A stretch of DNA of 64,000 nucleotides from Paracoccaceae bacterium (lineage in GTDB: Bacteria; Pseudomonadota; Alphaproteobacteria; Rhodobacterales; Rhodobacteraceae): NCBI GenBank assembly GCA_024742405.1, contig JANSYP010000007.1:124001-188000 (forward strand), in the 5' to 3' direction. The notes beneath the pieces were generated by a model. That model had not been told where the DNA came from. It did not search any database and worked only from the letters and a program-made list of their open reading frames with translations. This document shows positions 1 to 12,370 of the stretch, piece by piece. Every line of letters starts with the position of its first letter. Position 1 is the stretch's first letter. Both the position numbers and the translations under genes were made by a program.

Positions 1-2
1 AG

Positions 3-3000
3 ACCGTCACCAACCCGATTACGGCCATGGATACGGTCGTCACGAACCTTTTGGTCGATCCGGCCAGTACGCCGACGGCAGGCAACACCGCCTTTGTGCA
101 GACGGCGGATGGCTACACGTTTCTGGTGAAGAGTGTGGGCGAAATCTTCTACAACGAGGATACGCCTCCATTAGGCTTCACAATTACTGGGTTTACAGGC
201 TCCGACGCCACGGTGACGTCTCCGGAGGCAACCTCGCCGATTACGTTCCCCACGGGCCAAACAACGACCGACTTCGACAACGGCTTCGCCAGCAGCGGAT
301 CGACGGACCCGACCACACCGCCCGTTATCGAGAACGGCAGCGATGGGGTCAAGTACGTGTTGACCGGTGCAAATGGCAGCAATGGCCGCGCCGGAGCGCT
401 TTTTGTCCCCCCGGCCTCTGGCGGCGACGGCGACGAAGGACCGAGCTTCAGTTTTCCACCGCCGACCTTCAGCGACACCATCGTTGCGACCAGCAAATCG
501 GGCCTTGAGGTTGGCAGCGTCGGCGGCAATGGCGGCACGGGCGGGGATTCTATCTTCAGTTTCTGGGACGGCAAACCGGGCGGTGATGGTGGCAACGGCG
601 GCGATGTGACCGTAACGCAAGGCGCGTCCAGCTCGATCCAGACCAGCGGCGACAACAACTACGGGATCATCGTCTATAGCCGCAGCGGCGTGGCCGGTGA
701 TGGCGGCGATGCCATCTTGGCGCCCGGTGGCGGGTCCGGTGGCAAGTCGGCTGACGGCGGAGACGTGCTCGTGAACGTGAACGGCGTGGTTTCGACGTCA
801 GGTGAGAACGCCTACGGCGTATACACGCAGAGCGTCGGCAACAATGGTGGCGAAGGTGGAAATCAGTGGGGTCTGGTCGGGGTGTCCGGTGGCGGCGGTG
901 CGCCCGGCAACGCCGGCACAGTGACTGTCAGCATCTTTGACGGCGCCCAGATCTTTACGGCCGGGGATTTTGCCCACGGCGTCCTTGCCCAATCGGTTGG
1001 CGGAACCGGCGGCACCGGGGGCTTCAGCGGCAACCTTCTGGTGTCGCTGGCGCAGAACAACACGGACCCCGGCGGTGATGCCAATACGGTGACCGTGACC
1101 AACGGCGGAGCGATCCAGACCACCGGCGACCTGGCGCGTGGGATCATGGCGCAGTCGATCGGCGGCGGCGGTGGCGCGGGCGGCACGGCCGGCGGCCTTT
1201 TCTCGCTTGCCTTGGGGGGCATGACCTCGGGCGGCGGGGCCGGGGACACGGTCACGGTCAGCAACACGGGAACAGGCACGATTCTGACAACCGGCGTAGC
1301 GTCCGACGGCATCATGGCACAGTCGATCGGTGGCAGCGGCGGTGCCGGTGTCGATGCCTTCGGTGCGCTTGTGGGAATTGGCGGTAGCGGGTCCAACGCG
1401 GGCGACGGTGCAACCGTCACTGTGTCCAACCTTGGAAGCATCCGGACAAGCGGAACCGGCGCACGCGGTATCGTCGCACAATCGATCGGCGGCGGCGGCG
1501 GCGATGGCGGCTCCTCTACTGGTTTGGTCGCCGTCGGTGGCGACGGCGACGGCGGCGGGACAGGCGGCACTGTGAACGTCACCAACGACGGCATCATTGC
1601 CACGGAAGGCGCAGACGCGATCGGCATCCTGGCCCAGTCCATCGGCGGTGGGGGCGGCAATGGCGGCTCAACCGCATCTGTCGGTGTGTTTGCCGGTGTT
1701 GCAGTCGGTGGCACCGGCGGCGGAGGCGGAGATGGCGGCAATGCAAATGTCAACATTTCGGACACCGATTCGAGCCAGCCCTCACAAATCACGACCCAAG
1801 GCGACAGAGCCACCGGCGTCTTCGTGCAGTCGGTCGGCGGGGGCGGCGGCAATGGCGGCGGCGCGGTTCAGGTATCTGTCGGCTTTGGAGGCGCTGCCTC
1901 GGTGGCCGTTGGCGGCGATGGGGGCGATGGGGGCGAGGGTGGCACAGTCATCCTGACCGGCAGCGGCGATGCCTCGGTCCAGACCGGCGGCGCAGACGCA
2001 TTTGGCGTTCTAATGCAATCGGTTGGCGGCGGGGGCGGCAACGGTGGCTACGCTGTGTCCGCGGCAGCCTCGGCCGGTCCGGTGTCCGGGTCGCTCGCGG
2101 TGGGCGTCGGCGGGTCTGGCGGGTCCGGCGGCAACGGTGGCGAGGTGCGTGTCGGCACAATCGACGGCGGCGGCAATCTCACAGCGCCCGGTTTCTCCGG
2201 AAGCGTTGTAACGACTGGCGAACGGTCGACCGGCATGGCGTTTCAGTCCATTGGCGGCGGCGGCGGCAATGGCGGTCTTGCAGTTGCCGCATCCGGCGGA
2301 GGCTCTCTGATCTTTTCGGGCAGCGTTTCCGTGGCGGTCGGCGGCTCTGGAGATGTCGGCGGTACAGGTGGACTGGTCCGCGTCTACACAGGCAGCAACA
2401 TCACAACCACTGGCAACAGTTCGGTTGCGTTCATGGCGCAATCCGTGGGCGGCGGCGGCGGCAATGGCGGCGGCAGCGTGGCGGCTGGCGTGAATGGCAG
2501 TGGTGGCGGCGCAGCGGGGATCAGTGTTGGAGTTGGTGGTGCGGGTGATGGCGGCGGGGCCGGCGGAACCGTAACCGCTATTGCCGGTGGCACAACGATC
2601 CGCACAGGCGGGCAGTTCTCCACCGGCGTGGTCATGCAATCCATTGGCGGTGGCGGCGGTAATGGCGGCTACAGCGTCGCGGCTGCGGCCGCTGGTGCCG
2701 GGGCCGGCGCGGGTGTCGTCAATGTCGGCGTGGGCGGCGCGGCGGCCAATGGCGGCGCTGGCGGGACGGTCACGGGGACTGTCGACGCTGCAGTGAGTAC
2801 TACCGGTGACGATTCCGGCGCCATTCTGATCCAGTCGATCGGTGGCGGCGGCGGCAATGGCGGCTTCTCGGTCGCCGCGGGCGCGGCGGGCGGTGGCGCC
2901 GGTGCTGGCGCCGTATCGGTTGGATTGGGCGGGTCTGGCGGAGCCGGAGGCGCAGGCGGCACGGTGATCGCCGACGTCAACGGTGTGCGGTTACCACGGA

Positions 3001-3164
3001 AGGCGACCGCGCGGCTGGCGTTGTGGTGCAATCCATTGGTGGCGGTGGCGGCAACGGCGGTTTCGCGGTTTCGGGCACTGTGTCCGGCGCAGGTGTCGGC
3101 AGTGGTTCTGTCTCGGTCGGGCTCGGCGGTGGCGGCAGCAGCGGCGGGGCCGGCGGAACTGTAA
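3..3164 (+). CDS. Giant autotransporter passenger, 5' fragment (partial and frameshifted)
   Basis: This is the N-terminal part of a very large glycine-rich surface protein. The frame is open to the first base of the window, so the true start and signal peptide lie upstream; the ATG at 27 is only the first internal Met. From about residue 200 the protein is a series of modules with a beta-strand segment, a T-x-GD/GE-x3-G-I/V-x2-QS stretch and a glycine block of the QSIGGGGGNGG type. About twelve copies were counted by eye. Homology stops near base 2983, where the frame moves to that of the next entry; the last 55-60 residues to the stop at 3164 are out-of-frame sequence. Such repeats are known in alphaproteobacterial type V secreted autotransporters. 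No ligand or adhesion target can be inferred. Confidence 0.75.
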   Translation, partial: TVTNPITAMDTVVTNLLVDPASTPTAGNTAFVQTADGYTFLVKSVGEIFYNEDTPPLGFTITGFTGSDATVTSPEATSPITFPTGQTTTDFDNGFASSGSTDPTTPPVIENGSDGVKYVLTGANGSNGRAGALFVPPASGGDGDEGPSFSFPPPTFSDTIVATSKSGLEVGSVGGNGGTGGDSIFSFWDGKPGGDGGNGGDVTVTQGASSSIQTSGDNNYGIIVYSRSGVAGDGGDAILAPGGGSGGKSADGGDVLVNVNGVVSTSGENAYGVYTQSVGNNGGEGGNQWGLVGVSGGGGAPGNAGTVTVSIFDGAQIFTAGDFAHGVLAQSVGGTGGTGGFSGNLLVSLAQNNTDPGGDANTVTVTNGGAIQTTGDLARGIMAQSIGGGGGAGGTAGGLFSLALGGMTSGGGAGDTVTVSNTGTGTILTTGVASDGIMAQSIGGSGGAGVDAFGALVGIGGSGSNAGDGATVTVSNLGSIRTSGTGARGIVAQSIGGGGGDGGSSTGLVAVGGDGDGGGTGGTVNVTNDGIIATEGADAIGILAQSIGGGGGNGGSTASVGVFAGVAVGGTGGGGGDGGNANVNISDTDSSQPSQITTQGDRATGVFVQSVGGGGGNGGGAVQVSVGFGGAASVAVGGDGGDGGEGGTVILTGSGDASVQTGGADAFGVLMQSVGGGGGNGGYAVSAAASAGPVSGSLAVGVGGSGGSGGNGGEVRVGTIDGGGNLTAPGFSGSVVTTGERSTGMAFQSIGGGGGNGGLAVAASGGGSLIFSGSVSVAVGGSGDVGGTGGLVRVYTGSNITTTGNSSVAFMAQSVGGGGGNGGGSVAAGVNGSGGGAAGISVGVGGAGDGGGAGGTVTAIAGGTTIRTGGQFSTGVVMQSIGGGGGNGGYSVAAAAAGAGAGAGVVNVGVGGAAANGGAGGTVTGTVDAAVSTTGDDSGAILIQSIGGGGGNGGFSVAAGAAGGGAGAGAVSVGLGGSGGAGGAGGTVIADVNGVRLPRKATARLALWCNPLVAVAATAVSRFRALCPAQVSAVVLSRSGSAVAAAAAGPAEL

Positions 3165-6100
3165 CGGCAACGGTCGCGGACGACGTGACAACCGAGGGCG
3201 ACGATTCCACCGGTATTCTCGCGCAATCTGTGGGCGGCGGTGGCGGCAATGGCGGCTTCAGCGTGGCGGGTTCGATCAGCGGTTCGGGCACCGGCAGCGG
3301 CGCGGTCAGCGTCGCGCTCGGCGGCGACGGGGGAACGGGCGCAGGCGCGAGCCTCGTTACACTAACCTCCGATGGCAACGTGTGGACCCAGGGCGACCGC
3401 TCTTCGGGCGTCGTTGCGCAGTCCATCGGCGGCGGCGGCGGCAATGGCGGTTTTTCCGTGTCCGGTTCTATCGCGGGCGCTGGCGTTGGCGCGGGTACGG
3501 TTGCGGTCGGGCTCGGTGGCGACGGTGCAGGAGGCGGTGCGGCTGGCGATGTCAATGCGACGTCCAACGGCACCATCCTGACGTACGGTTTCGCGTCTTC
3601 GGGCTTTGTGGCGCAGTCCATTGGTGGCGGCGGCGGCAATGGCGGCTTTAATGTCAGCGCATCTGTCGCCGGCGGTGGCACAGGGGCAGGCTCCGTTGCG
3701 GTCGGCCTTGGCGGCAGTGGCGATGGCGGCGGTGCCGGCATGACTGTCACGGCGGCAACGAACGCGAACATCGAAACCCGTGGTACCGCTTCGACCGGTA
3801 TCCTGGCCCAGTCCATTGGCGGCGGTGGCGGCAATGGCGGCTTCAACATTTCGCCCTCGCTCTCGGGTGCCGGTGCCGGGTCCGGCGCGATTTCCGTTGG
3901 TCTGGGCGGTAGCGGCGCAGGCGGCGGTAATGGCGGCGTGGTCGGACTGACTGTGACCAATTCCGTGCTGACGCGCGGCGACCAATCCTCTGCCGTGGTG
4001 GCGCAATCAGTTGGCGGCGGCGGTGGCAACGGCGGCTTCAACGTTTCCGTCAGCGGGACCGGCGCCGGCGTCGGGTCCGGTGCTGTCGGGGTCGGTTTGG
4101 GCGGCAGCGGTGGCGGCGGCGGCGATGCTAGCAGCGTTACCAGCGGCGTAACGGGCAATCTGACGACCCTCGGCGACACGTCGAGCGGTCTGGTGGTGCA
4201 GGCGCTGGGTGGCGGCGGCGGCAATGGCGGGGTCAACGTGACAGCCTCCATCGCGGTGGCCGGGACAGGCTCGGGCGGCGCGTCGGTCGGGCTCGGCGGC
4301 TCGGGTGGCAGTGGCGGCAGCACCGACACGGCAATCGTGACCTCCGTTTTGACCGGAAATGTGATCACAGTCGGCACCGAGTCCTCGGGTGTCGTGGTGC
4401 AATCCCTTGGCGGCGGCGGCGGCAATGGTGGCTTGAATGTCTCCGGTATCGTGACGGCTGCTGGCACGGGTTCTGGCGGCGTCTCGGTCGGGATCGGCGG
4501 CAGTGGCGGAGACGGCGGCAACGCCGGCGCGACTGACAGCACCATCACCGGCAATGTGTCTACTTCTGGTGACAACTCCGAGGGCGTTCTGGTCCAGTCA
4601 GCGGGCGGCGGTGGCGGCAGTGGCGGTGTCAACGTCTCGGCCGCGGTCAATCTCAGCGGTACGGGCGGCGGCGCTGCGGCGGTCGGCCTGGGCGGCAGCG
4701 GTGGCGGCGGCGGCTTTTCCGGGACGGCGACCAGCCGAATGACTGGCAACATAACGACCGGAGGTGCGGATTCGACGGCACTGACGGTGCAATCGCTCGG
4801 CGGCGGCGGCGGCAATGGCGGCTTGAACGTCTCGGGCGTGTTGAGCGCAGCGGGCACCGGATCCGGCGCTGTTTCGGTCGGCGTCGGCGGCTTCGGCGGT
4901 GACGGCGGCGCGTCTGCGGCGGCCTCGGGCGAAATCACGGGCGACGTTACGACAAGCGGCGACCGCTCCGGCGGCGTGTTGGTCCAGTCTACCGGCGGTG
5001 GCGGCGGCAATGGCGGGGTCAGTGTCAGCGCGGCCGTGAGCCTCGCCGGAAGCGGATCCGGTGTTGCCAGCGTCGGTATCGGCGGCGCCGGCGGCGGTGG
5101 CGGCGACGGTGAGGCGGCCACGGGTGTCGTCACCGGAGATGTCAACACGGCCGGTGAGGATGCCAGCGGTGTGACGGTCCAGTCCCTGGGCGGCGGCGGC
5201 GGCAATGGCGGGATCAACATCTCCGCGAGCCTGACGGCGTCGGGCAGTGGTGGCGGCGGGGCTGCCATCGGCGTCGGCGGCTTCGGCGGCGACGGCGGAG
5301 GAGCGGCGGCCGCGTCCGGCACCATTGAGGGCGATGTGACCACGGTCGGTGACCGGTCTGCCGGCGTTCTCGTGCAATCCGCAGGCGGCGGCGGCGGCAA
5401 TGGCGGGCTGAACGTTTCGGGCTTCGTCAATCTTTCGGGCAGCGGTGGCGGCGGAGCTGCCATCGGTGTCGGTGGTTTCGGCGGTGGCGGCGGCGCGGCT
5501 GGAACCGCGACCGGCCAGATGACCGGCAATCTGGCCACATCGGGCGTCGACGCGGCGGGCTATGCGGTCCAGTCCCTGGGTGGCGGCGGCGGCAACGGTG
5601 GCATCAATGTCTCCGGTGCCCTGAGCGCCAGTGGCAGCGGTGGCGGTGCGGCAGCGCTCGGCCTCGGCGGCTTCGGCGGCTCCGGTGGCGCGGCAGCGGC
5701 GGCGACGGGGACCCTGGTGGGCAATACGACGACGGTCGGTGACCGCTCGGGCGGCGTGTTGGTGCAATCGGCCGGCGGCGGTGGCGGCAATGGCGGTATC
5801 AATGTCAGCGGCGCGGTCAGCCTCGCCTCTGGCACCTCTGGTGCAGCCGCCCTTGGCGTGGGCGGCATGGCGGGGGGCGGCGGCAACGCCGATACGGCCA
5901 CCGGCGCGGTCACTGGCGATGTGACAACCTCGGGCGCGGACTCCACTGCGATCATGGTGCAGTCGGTCGGCGGCGGCGGCGGCAACGGCGGGTTGAACGT
6001 GTCAGCCGCGGTCAGCGCGAGCAGCAGCGGCTCGGGCGCTGCGGGTCTCGGGCTGGGCGGATTTGGCGGCTCCGGCGGTGACGGTGCCGCAGCGTCGGGC

Positions 6101-9100
6101 ACTTTTGCGGGCGACATTTCCACCGGCGGCGATCGGTCCGGCGGTGTGATGGTCCAGTCGCTCGGCGGTGGCGGCGGTAACGGCGGCATCAATGCGTCGG
6201 GGGCCGTGAACCTGTCGGGTTCTTCCGGCGGCGCGGTCGGCCTGGGTGTCGGCGGCTTTGGCGGCGGTGGCGGTGACGCCTCGACCGCGACGGGCAGCAT
6301 GACCGGCGATGTCACGACGCGCGGTGCCAACGCCGCGGGCGTGATGGTCCAGTCGCTCGGCGGCGGCGGTGGCAATGGCGGGATCAACGTCAGCGCCGCG
6401 CTCAGCATCACCGGCAGCGGTTCCGGCGCCGCGGCCATAGGCGTCGGCGGCTTTGGCGGCGGCGGCGGTCTGGCCGGCGACGTGACCGGCACCTACACCG
6501 GCACGACGCAGACCTTCGGCGAACGTTCGGCCGGCGTGGTCGCGCAGTCCCTTGGCGGTGGCGGCGGTAATGGCGGGATCAATGTCTCTGCCGGAATTTC
6601 CCTCGCGCCGAGCTATTCCGGCGCGGTCGCGCTCGGTGTCGGCGGCTTTGGCGGCGGCGGCGGGGCGGCAGGATCGGTCGACCATACGGTATCGGGCTAT
6701 GTCGAGACGGCCGGCGACGACTCAATCGGTATCCTCAGCCAGAGCCTCGGCGGCGGCGGCGGAAATGGCGGCCTCAATGTTTCGGGCGCCGTGTCGCTAT
6801 CGCGCTCGACAAGTGCGGCTGTTGGTATCGGCGTGGGCGGCTTCGGCGGCTCGGGCGCGGATGCGGGCGCGCTCACCGCGTCGGACATCACCGGCGGCGT
6901 GGTAACCTTTGGCGACCGCAGCTCGGGTATCGCGACCCAAAGCCTTGGCGGCGGCGGCGGCAATGGCGGCACCAATGTGTCGGGGGCGATCAATCTCACA
7001 CAGCAGAACGGCGGCGCCGCCGGCATCGGTCTCGGTGGCTTTGGCGGTGGCGGTGGTAATGCGGGCGCAGTGACCAGCACGGTCGCGACGACAGTTGCAA
7101 ATGACAATATCACGACCGTAGGCGTCGACAGCATCGGCGTGCTCGCTCAGTCGGTAGGCGGCGGCGGCGGCGCAGGCGGCGTGAATGTCAGCGGCGCGGT
7201 CGGCTTTACCGGCCAGTCCGGCGCATCGGTGGCCCTCGGCGTGGGTGGCTTCGGCGGCTCCGGCGGGAACGCCGATACGGTCAGCCTGGATGTGACCGGG
7301 ACCGTGGAGACCCTGGGCGACCGGTCCCATGGCATCATGGCGCAATCCCTCGGCGGCGGCGGCGGCACGGGCGGGACGAATGTGTCCGGCACGATGGCCT
7401 TCACCAAACCCTCCGGCTCGGACACGATCTTCTCGATTTCACTCGGCGTTGGCGGCTTCGGCGGCGGTGGCGGCGACTCCGAGGCGGTCGATCTGTCCTA
7501 TTCCGGCGCGTTGACGGCTCTGCCGCGCACACTGAACAGCGACGGCTCGACCACGCTGAACGAAACCCTCGGTGCCAACGGAATTGTGGCGCAATCCATC
7601 GGTGGCGGAGGCGGCGATGGCGGCATCAACGTCAGCGCCGGCGTGGCGATCAGCAGCAAGCCGGGTGCGGGCCAGACCGACAGCAGCAAATCCTATGCAG
7701 CTGTCGTCGGCGTGGGGGGCTTCGGCGGGACCGGCGGCAATGCCGGCACGGTCACCGTAGACGTCGCCGAGGACAGCACGATCCGCGCCCACGGCACCGG
7801 CCGCTCGGGCATCATGGCCCAATCCGTCGGCGGCGGCGGCGGTAATGGCGGTCTGAATGTCTCAGGCGGCATCGTATCCGATACGTCGCTCATCGTTGGC
7901 GTGGGCGGCTTCGGCGGAAACGCGGGCACGGCAGACGATGTGACCGTGACCGCGCGCGCAGATATCGACGTCACCACCGATCCCGACGATTTCGGCGAGC
8001 CCGACGACACCAGCTTTGAGGCCAAACTGCGGGACATCTTCGGCGATACGGTTGTCGACGCGGCCGAGGATATGGTGGAGTCCAAGGGTCTCAAGAACCT
8101 CTTTGTCGATCTCGGCCTCTTCAAGGACGATAGCGAAGCGCCCGAAACCGAAGGCTCCGCGGGATTGCTGGCGCAGTCTCTTGGCGGCGGCGGCGGTAAT
8201 GGCGGCCTGAACGTGTCGGGCGGTATTGCGCTCAGCAAGGATGGCAAGATCCCCTCGATCACGTTCGGGGTCGGTGGCTTCGGCGGTGCGGGCAACACCT
8301 CGGGCAATGTCGCGGTCGACCACGCGGGTACCATCACCGTCGAAGGCAACTGGAAGCACGGCATCTTTGCCCAGTCGGTCGCCGGCGGCGGCGGCAATGG
8401 CGGGCTGAATGTCAGCGGACAGTTGAACTGGGGCAGCTCCGAAGGCACTGACGGCGCGACCGACCTCAGCATCGTCGGCGGTCTTGGTGGCACGGGCGGA
8501 CTCGGCGCGGATGCGGGCGACGTGTCCGTCATCTCCACCGGAAACATCACCACCCAAGGCTACCATGCCCGCGGTCTCTTCGCCCAATCGATCGGCGGCG
8601 GCGGCGGCACCGGCGGCATGAATGTGACCGCGGTTGGCACCAAGGACAGCACTCCGGTCGGCCTCGGCATCGGCGGCACCGGCACTGCCGGCGGCGATGC
8701 GGGCGACGTGACCGTAACGCGCGGCACCGCAGCGCTCGCGGCCGGTCTGATCCAGACCGATGGCAACGGCGCCCATGGTATCGAGGCCAGCAGCATCGGC
8801 GGCGGCGGCGGCGATGCCGGCATCAATGCCGTGATCGGTCTCAGCAAGACCACAGGCTCCAAGAGCGACAGCGGCACCGGCACGGATCGCAAGACCCCCA
8901 CCAACACAGGCGTCGATCCAAGCGCGATCTCCAACTACAATGCTGTGCTGGACGAGCTTGAGGGCAATACCGGCACGCCCGCGGGCACCGGCGGCAAGAC
9001 GGTGAACTCCGCTGTGATCGCCATCGGCGGCTCGGCGGGCAATGCCGGCAATGGTGGCACCGTTTCTGTCACCCACTTCGGCAACATCACGACCGCGGAA

Positions 9101-12100
9101 AACGGCAGCCACGGCGTGTTTGCGCAGTCTCTCGGTGGCGGCGGCGGCAACGCGGCCTTCAACATGGGCATGATCTACGAGGCCGGCAACGCCGAGCAGA
9201 ATCGCGGCTTTGGCCTGGCTATCGGCGGCGGCACCGGTGATGGCGGCTCCGGCGGCGATGTCACGGTGGCGAACACGGGCTTCGTTTCCACGCAGGGCGA
9301 CGACTCCCACGGGATCTTTGCGCAGTCGGTCGGTGGCGGCGGCGGCAATGCGGTCAACAACATGCTGTCGCAGAGCGGCGATGGCGGAAATATCGGCATC
9401 AGTATCGGCCGCACGGGCGGCACGGGTGGCTCCGCGGGCGACGTGTTCGCCAGCAGCGACGGCACGGTCAGCACGCAAGGCGCGCGGTCCCACGGGCTGT
9501 TTGCACAGTCGATCGGCAATGGCGGTGGTAACTCCAGTTCGACCTCGGTCAAGCTGACCACCCCCGCGAGCGGCGATACCAAGGGCGACACCTTCAGCCT
9601 CAACGTCGGGCTCGAAGGCGGCACGGGCGGTGCGTCGGGTAATGTGACCGCCGAGGCCTCGGGCTCTTTGACCACCGTGGGCGACGATTCCCACGGTATC
9701 TTTGCTCAGTCTGTCGGCGGCGGCGGCGGCACCGGCGGCGGGAGCAAAAGCTCGGCCACTTCGGCCACGTCGATTTCCATCGCAATCGGTGGCACCGGCG
9801 GCAGCGGTGGGATCTCCGGCGATGTCGCCGTGACGAACACGGCGGAAATCGCCACCCAGGGCGACCGGTCGGTCGGCATCCTGGCCCAGTCTGTGGGCGG
9901 CGCGGGCGGTACCGGCGGCTTCGTCAAGAGCGGCACCACCGCACTGACGATCGCGAAGAACACCCTGAAGGGCACCGAGATCGGCACCACGATCTCGGTC
10001 AATGTCGGGGGTGACGGCGGCGACGGCATGACCTCGGGCGATGTGAGCGTGTCGAGCGGCGGTGTGATCACAACGGTCGGCGCCAATTCCCATGGTATCC
10101 ACGCGCAGTCCGTCGGCGGCGGCGGCGGCACGAGCGGCGTGGTCGAAAACACCCTCGTCAATCTGCGCTCCACCATCGGCACCACCGCGACGCTGTCGAT
10201 CGGCGGTTCGGGCGGGACGGGCGCGGTGTCGGGCGATGTCGTGGTCACCAACAGCAGCGACATCGGCACCGGCGGTCTCAAGGCCGCGGGCATCTTTGCC
10301 CAGTCGGTCGGTGGCGGAGGCGGCGATGCGCAATCCGTGCGCAACATTGTCGCCGGGGCGGATGCCGATAGCAGCTCGCGCAATGCAATCCTGATCGGCG
10401 GCTCGGGCGGTACCGGTGGCGCGGCGGGGACGGTCAGCGTCACCAACGCGACCGGGGCACGGATCATCACCGACGGCGCCGAAGGGCACGGGGTGTTCGC
10501 CCAGTCCGTCGGCGGCGGCGGAGGCAACGGCGCCGATGTGCTATCCGTTTCGGTCAGCAGGCCCGGCAGTACGGCCAGCGTGAAGAAGGGCTTCCAGTTG
10601 GGTCTTGGCGGCTCCGGCGGCTCGGGCGGTACCGGCAGCACGGTTGATGTGGTGAACAATGGTCTCATCATCACCCGGGGCGCAGCGGCCCACGGCATCC
10701 TGGCACAGTCCGTCGGCGGCGGCGGCGGCAACGGCGGCTACTCGATCACCGGGACGCTGACTCTGGCAACGGGCACCGAGGCCGATCCGACCATGGCGCT
10801 CAACATCGGTGGCGCCGGTGGCGACGGCAACAGCGCCGGCAACGTGACCGTGACCAATAGCGGCGTGATCGACGTGTCCGGTGCGGGATCCTACGGCATA
10901 CTCGCGCAGTCTGTCGGCGGCGGCGGCGGCAACGGCGGTCTGGCTGTGGCGCTCTCGGTCAACGACCTGGCCGCGCAGGCGCGGGGCCAATCCTATACCA
11001 AGCTCGCCATCGGCGGTGCCGGCGGCGACGGCGCCGATGGCGGCGATGTGACGGTGAACCATACCGGCACCATCACGGTGCGCGGCGAGAACGCCTACGG
11101 CATCTTTGCCCAGTCTGTTGGCGGCAGCGGCGGCAATGCTGCTCTCTCGATTTCGACACCGGCGGTAATGGCGGCGGATTACGTCATCTCGACCCTTCTG
11201 GGCGCGCGCACGGGTACCGATGGCACGGCCGGAACGGTGACCGTCAACAGCACCGGCGACATCATCGTGACCGGCGCGGGAAGCCAGGCGATCTTCACCC
11301 AGTCCGTCAATGGCGGCGGCGGCAACGTCAACACGTTCCTCGACTTCGCCAGCGATGCCAGCACGTCCGCCGATCCCGACGTCACCGTGACCAGCAGCCA
11401 GGCGCTTGGCGGCGAAAACCTCGATGGCGCTGCGGGCTCGAACGTGAGCCAGAGCCACTCGGGCAACATTGCGACCACGAGTGAACGCTCCAACGGCATG
11501 GTGGTGCAGAGCATCGGCGGCGGTGGCGGCACGGCCGCGACGACGATCTCGGCGGGTGGTTCGGCAACCACGAACTTCAGTGCGATGCTGGGTGCAAAGA
11601 ACACCAACAACTCCCCGGGCGGCGATGTGACGGCACAGCGCAGCGGGTCGGTGAGCACGTCCGGAAGTCAATCGAGCGGTGGCCTCATCCAGTCCATCGG
11701 CGGCGGCGGCGGTCGCTTGCTACTGGCGGGTGGCAACGGCGCCGAGGGGGCAGGCTCGCGCATCGCCAATGTGACGCTCGGCGCCGATCCGTCCTTCTTC
11801 AACGATGGCGGGGATATCAATCTGACGCTCCAGGGCGAGATTGAGACCGCGGGCAACAATGCCAGTGGCCAGGTCGTCCAGTCGATCGGCGCAGGCGGCG
11901 GTGAGACGTATTTGACCGGTCTCGACAGCGCCACGGTCACGCTCGGTGCGAGCGACAACTCCACCGGCGACGGCGGTGCGGTCGCAGTCAGAAATATCGG
12001 CAATGTCACAACCCAAGGGGCGGGCTCCAACGGGTTCGTTCTGCAGAGCATCGGCGGCGGCGGCGGTCTGGTCGGCACGGATCTGGCCCCGGCCAACCTG

Positions 12101-12370
12101 AACGTGCAGCAATCCGCTGCCAACGGCGGCAGCGGCGGCGCCGTCAATCTCGACAACACCGGCTTCGTGGTGACACGGGGCGCGGATGCCGTTGCCATCC
12201 TGGCGCAGAGCCTCGGCGGCGGCGGCGGCTCCGCGGACGGAAAATTCCGCGGCGGCGCCGGCGGCGCGGGGTCGGGCAGCGCGATCTCGATCGCTCAGAC
12301 CGGCAATGTGATGGCGCTGGGCGAAGGCGGCATCGCGGTCATGGCACAATCCGCAGGCCGGGACGGCGCC
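600..12370 (+). repeat. About 59 tandem glycine-rich protein modules (QSIGGGGGNGG)
   Basis: Each module is roughly 65-100 residues: a T-x-G-D/E-x-S/A-x-G-I/V-x2-QS core, a run of five glycines with N/D/T, then a V-G-x-G-G-x-G strand. Modules are most uniform from about 2.4 to 8.4 kb and degenerate toward the barrel, where Asn/Ala/Thr replace glycines. From about 4,560 to 7,360 two alternating module types are visible (see findings). Confidence 0.85.
2983..2988 (+). other. Apparent 2-base insertion (frameshift) in the autotransporter gene
   Basis: Upstream the repeat module reads in frame 3; from about 2990 the same module continues in frame 2 (V-T-T-E-G-D-R-A-G-V-V-V-Q-S). The local bases are GGTGTGCGG. 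Removing one GT/TG dinucleotide gives GGTGCGG and joins both halves into a perfect module. It may be a real inactivating mutation, a dinucleotide slippage site or an assembly error; the sequence alone cannot tell. Confidence 0.8.

Noticed and set aside
2977-5538. Long Pro-rich open frame (853 aa) antisense to the autotransporter
   Set aside because: It mirrors the glycine repeats (GGC/GGT read backwards as Pro/Ala codons); no ribosome site or domain. The same holds for the 875-residue antisense frame at 7862-10489 and the shorter ones around it.
600-12370. CRISPR-like periodic repeats
   Set aside because: The repeats are coding, of unequal length and lie in one reading frame; there are no constant short repeats with unique spacers.
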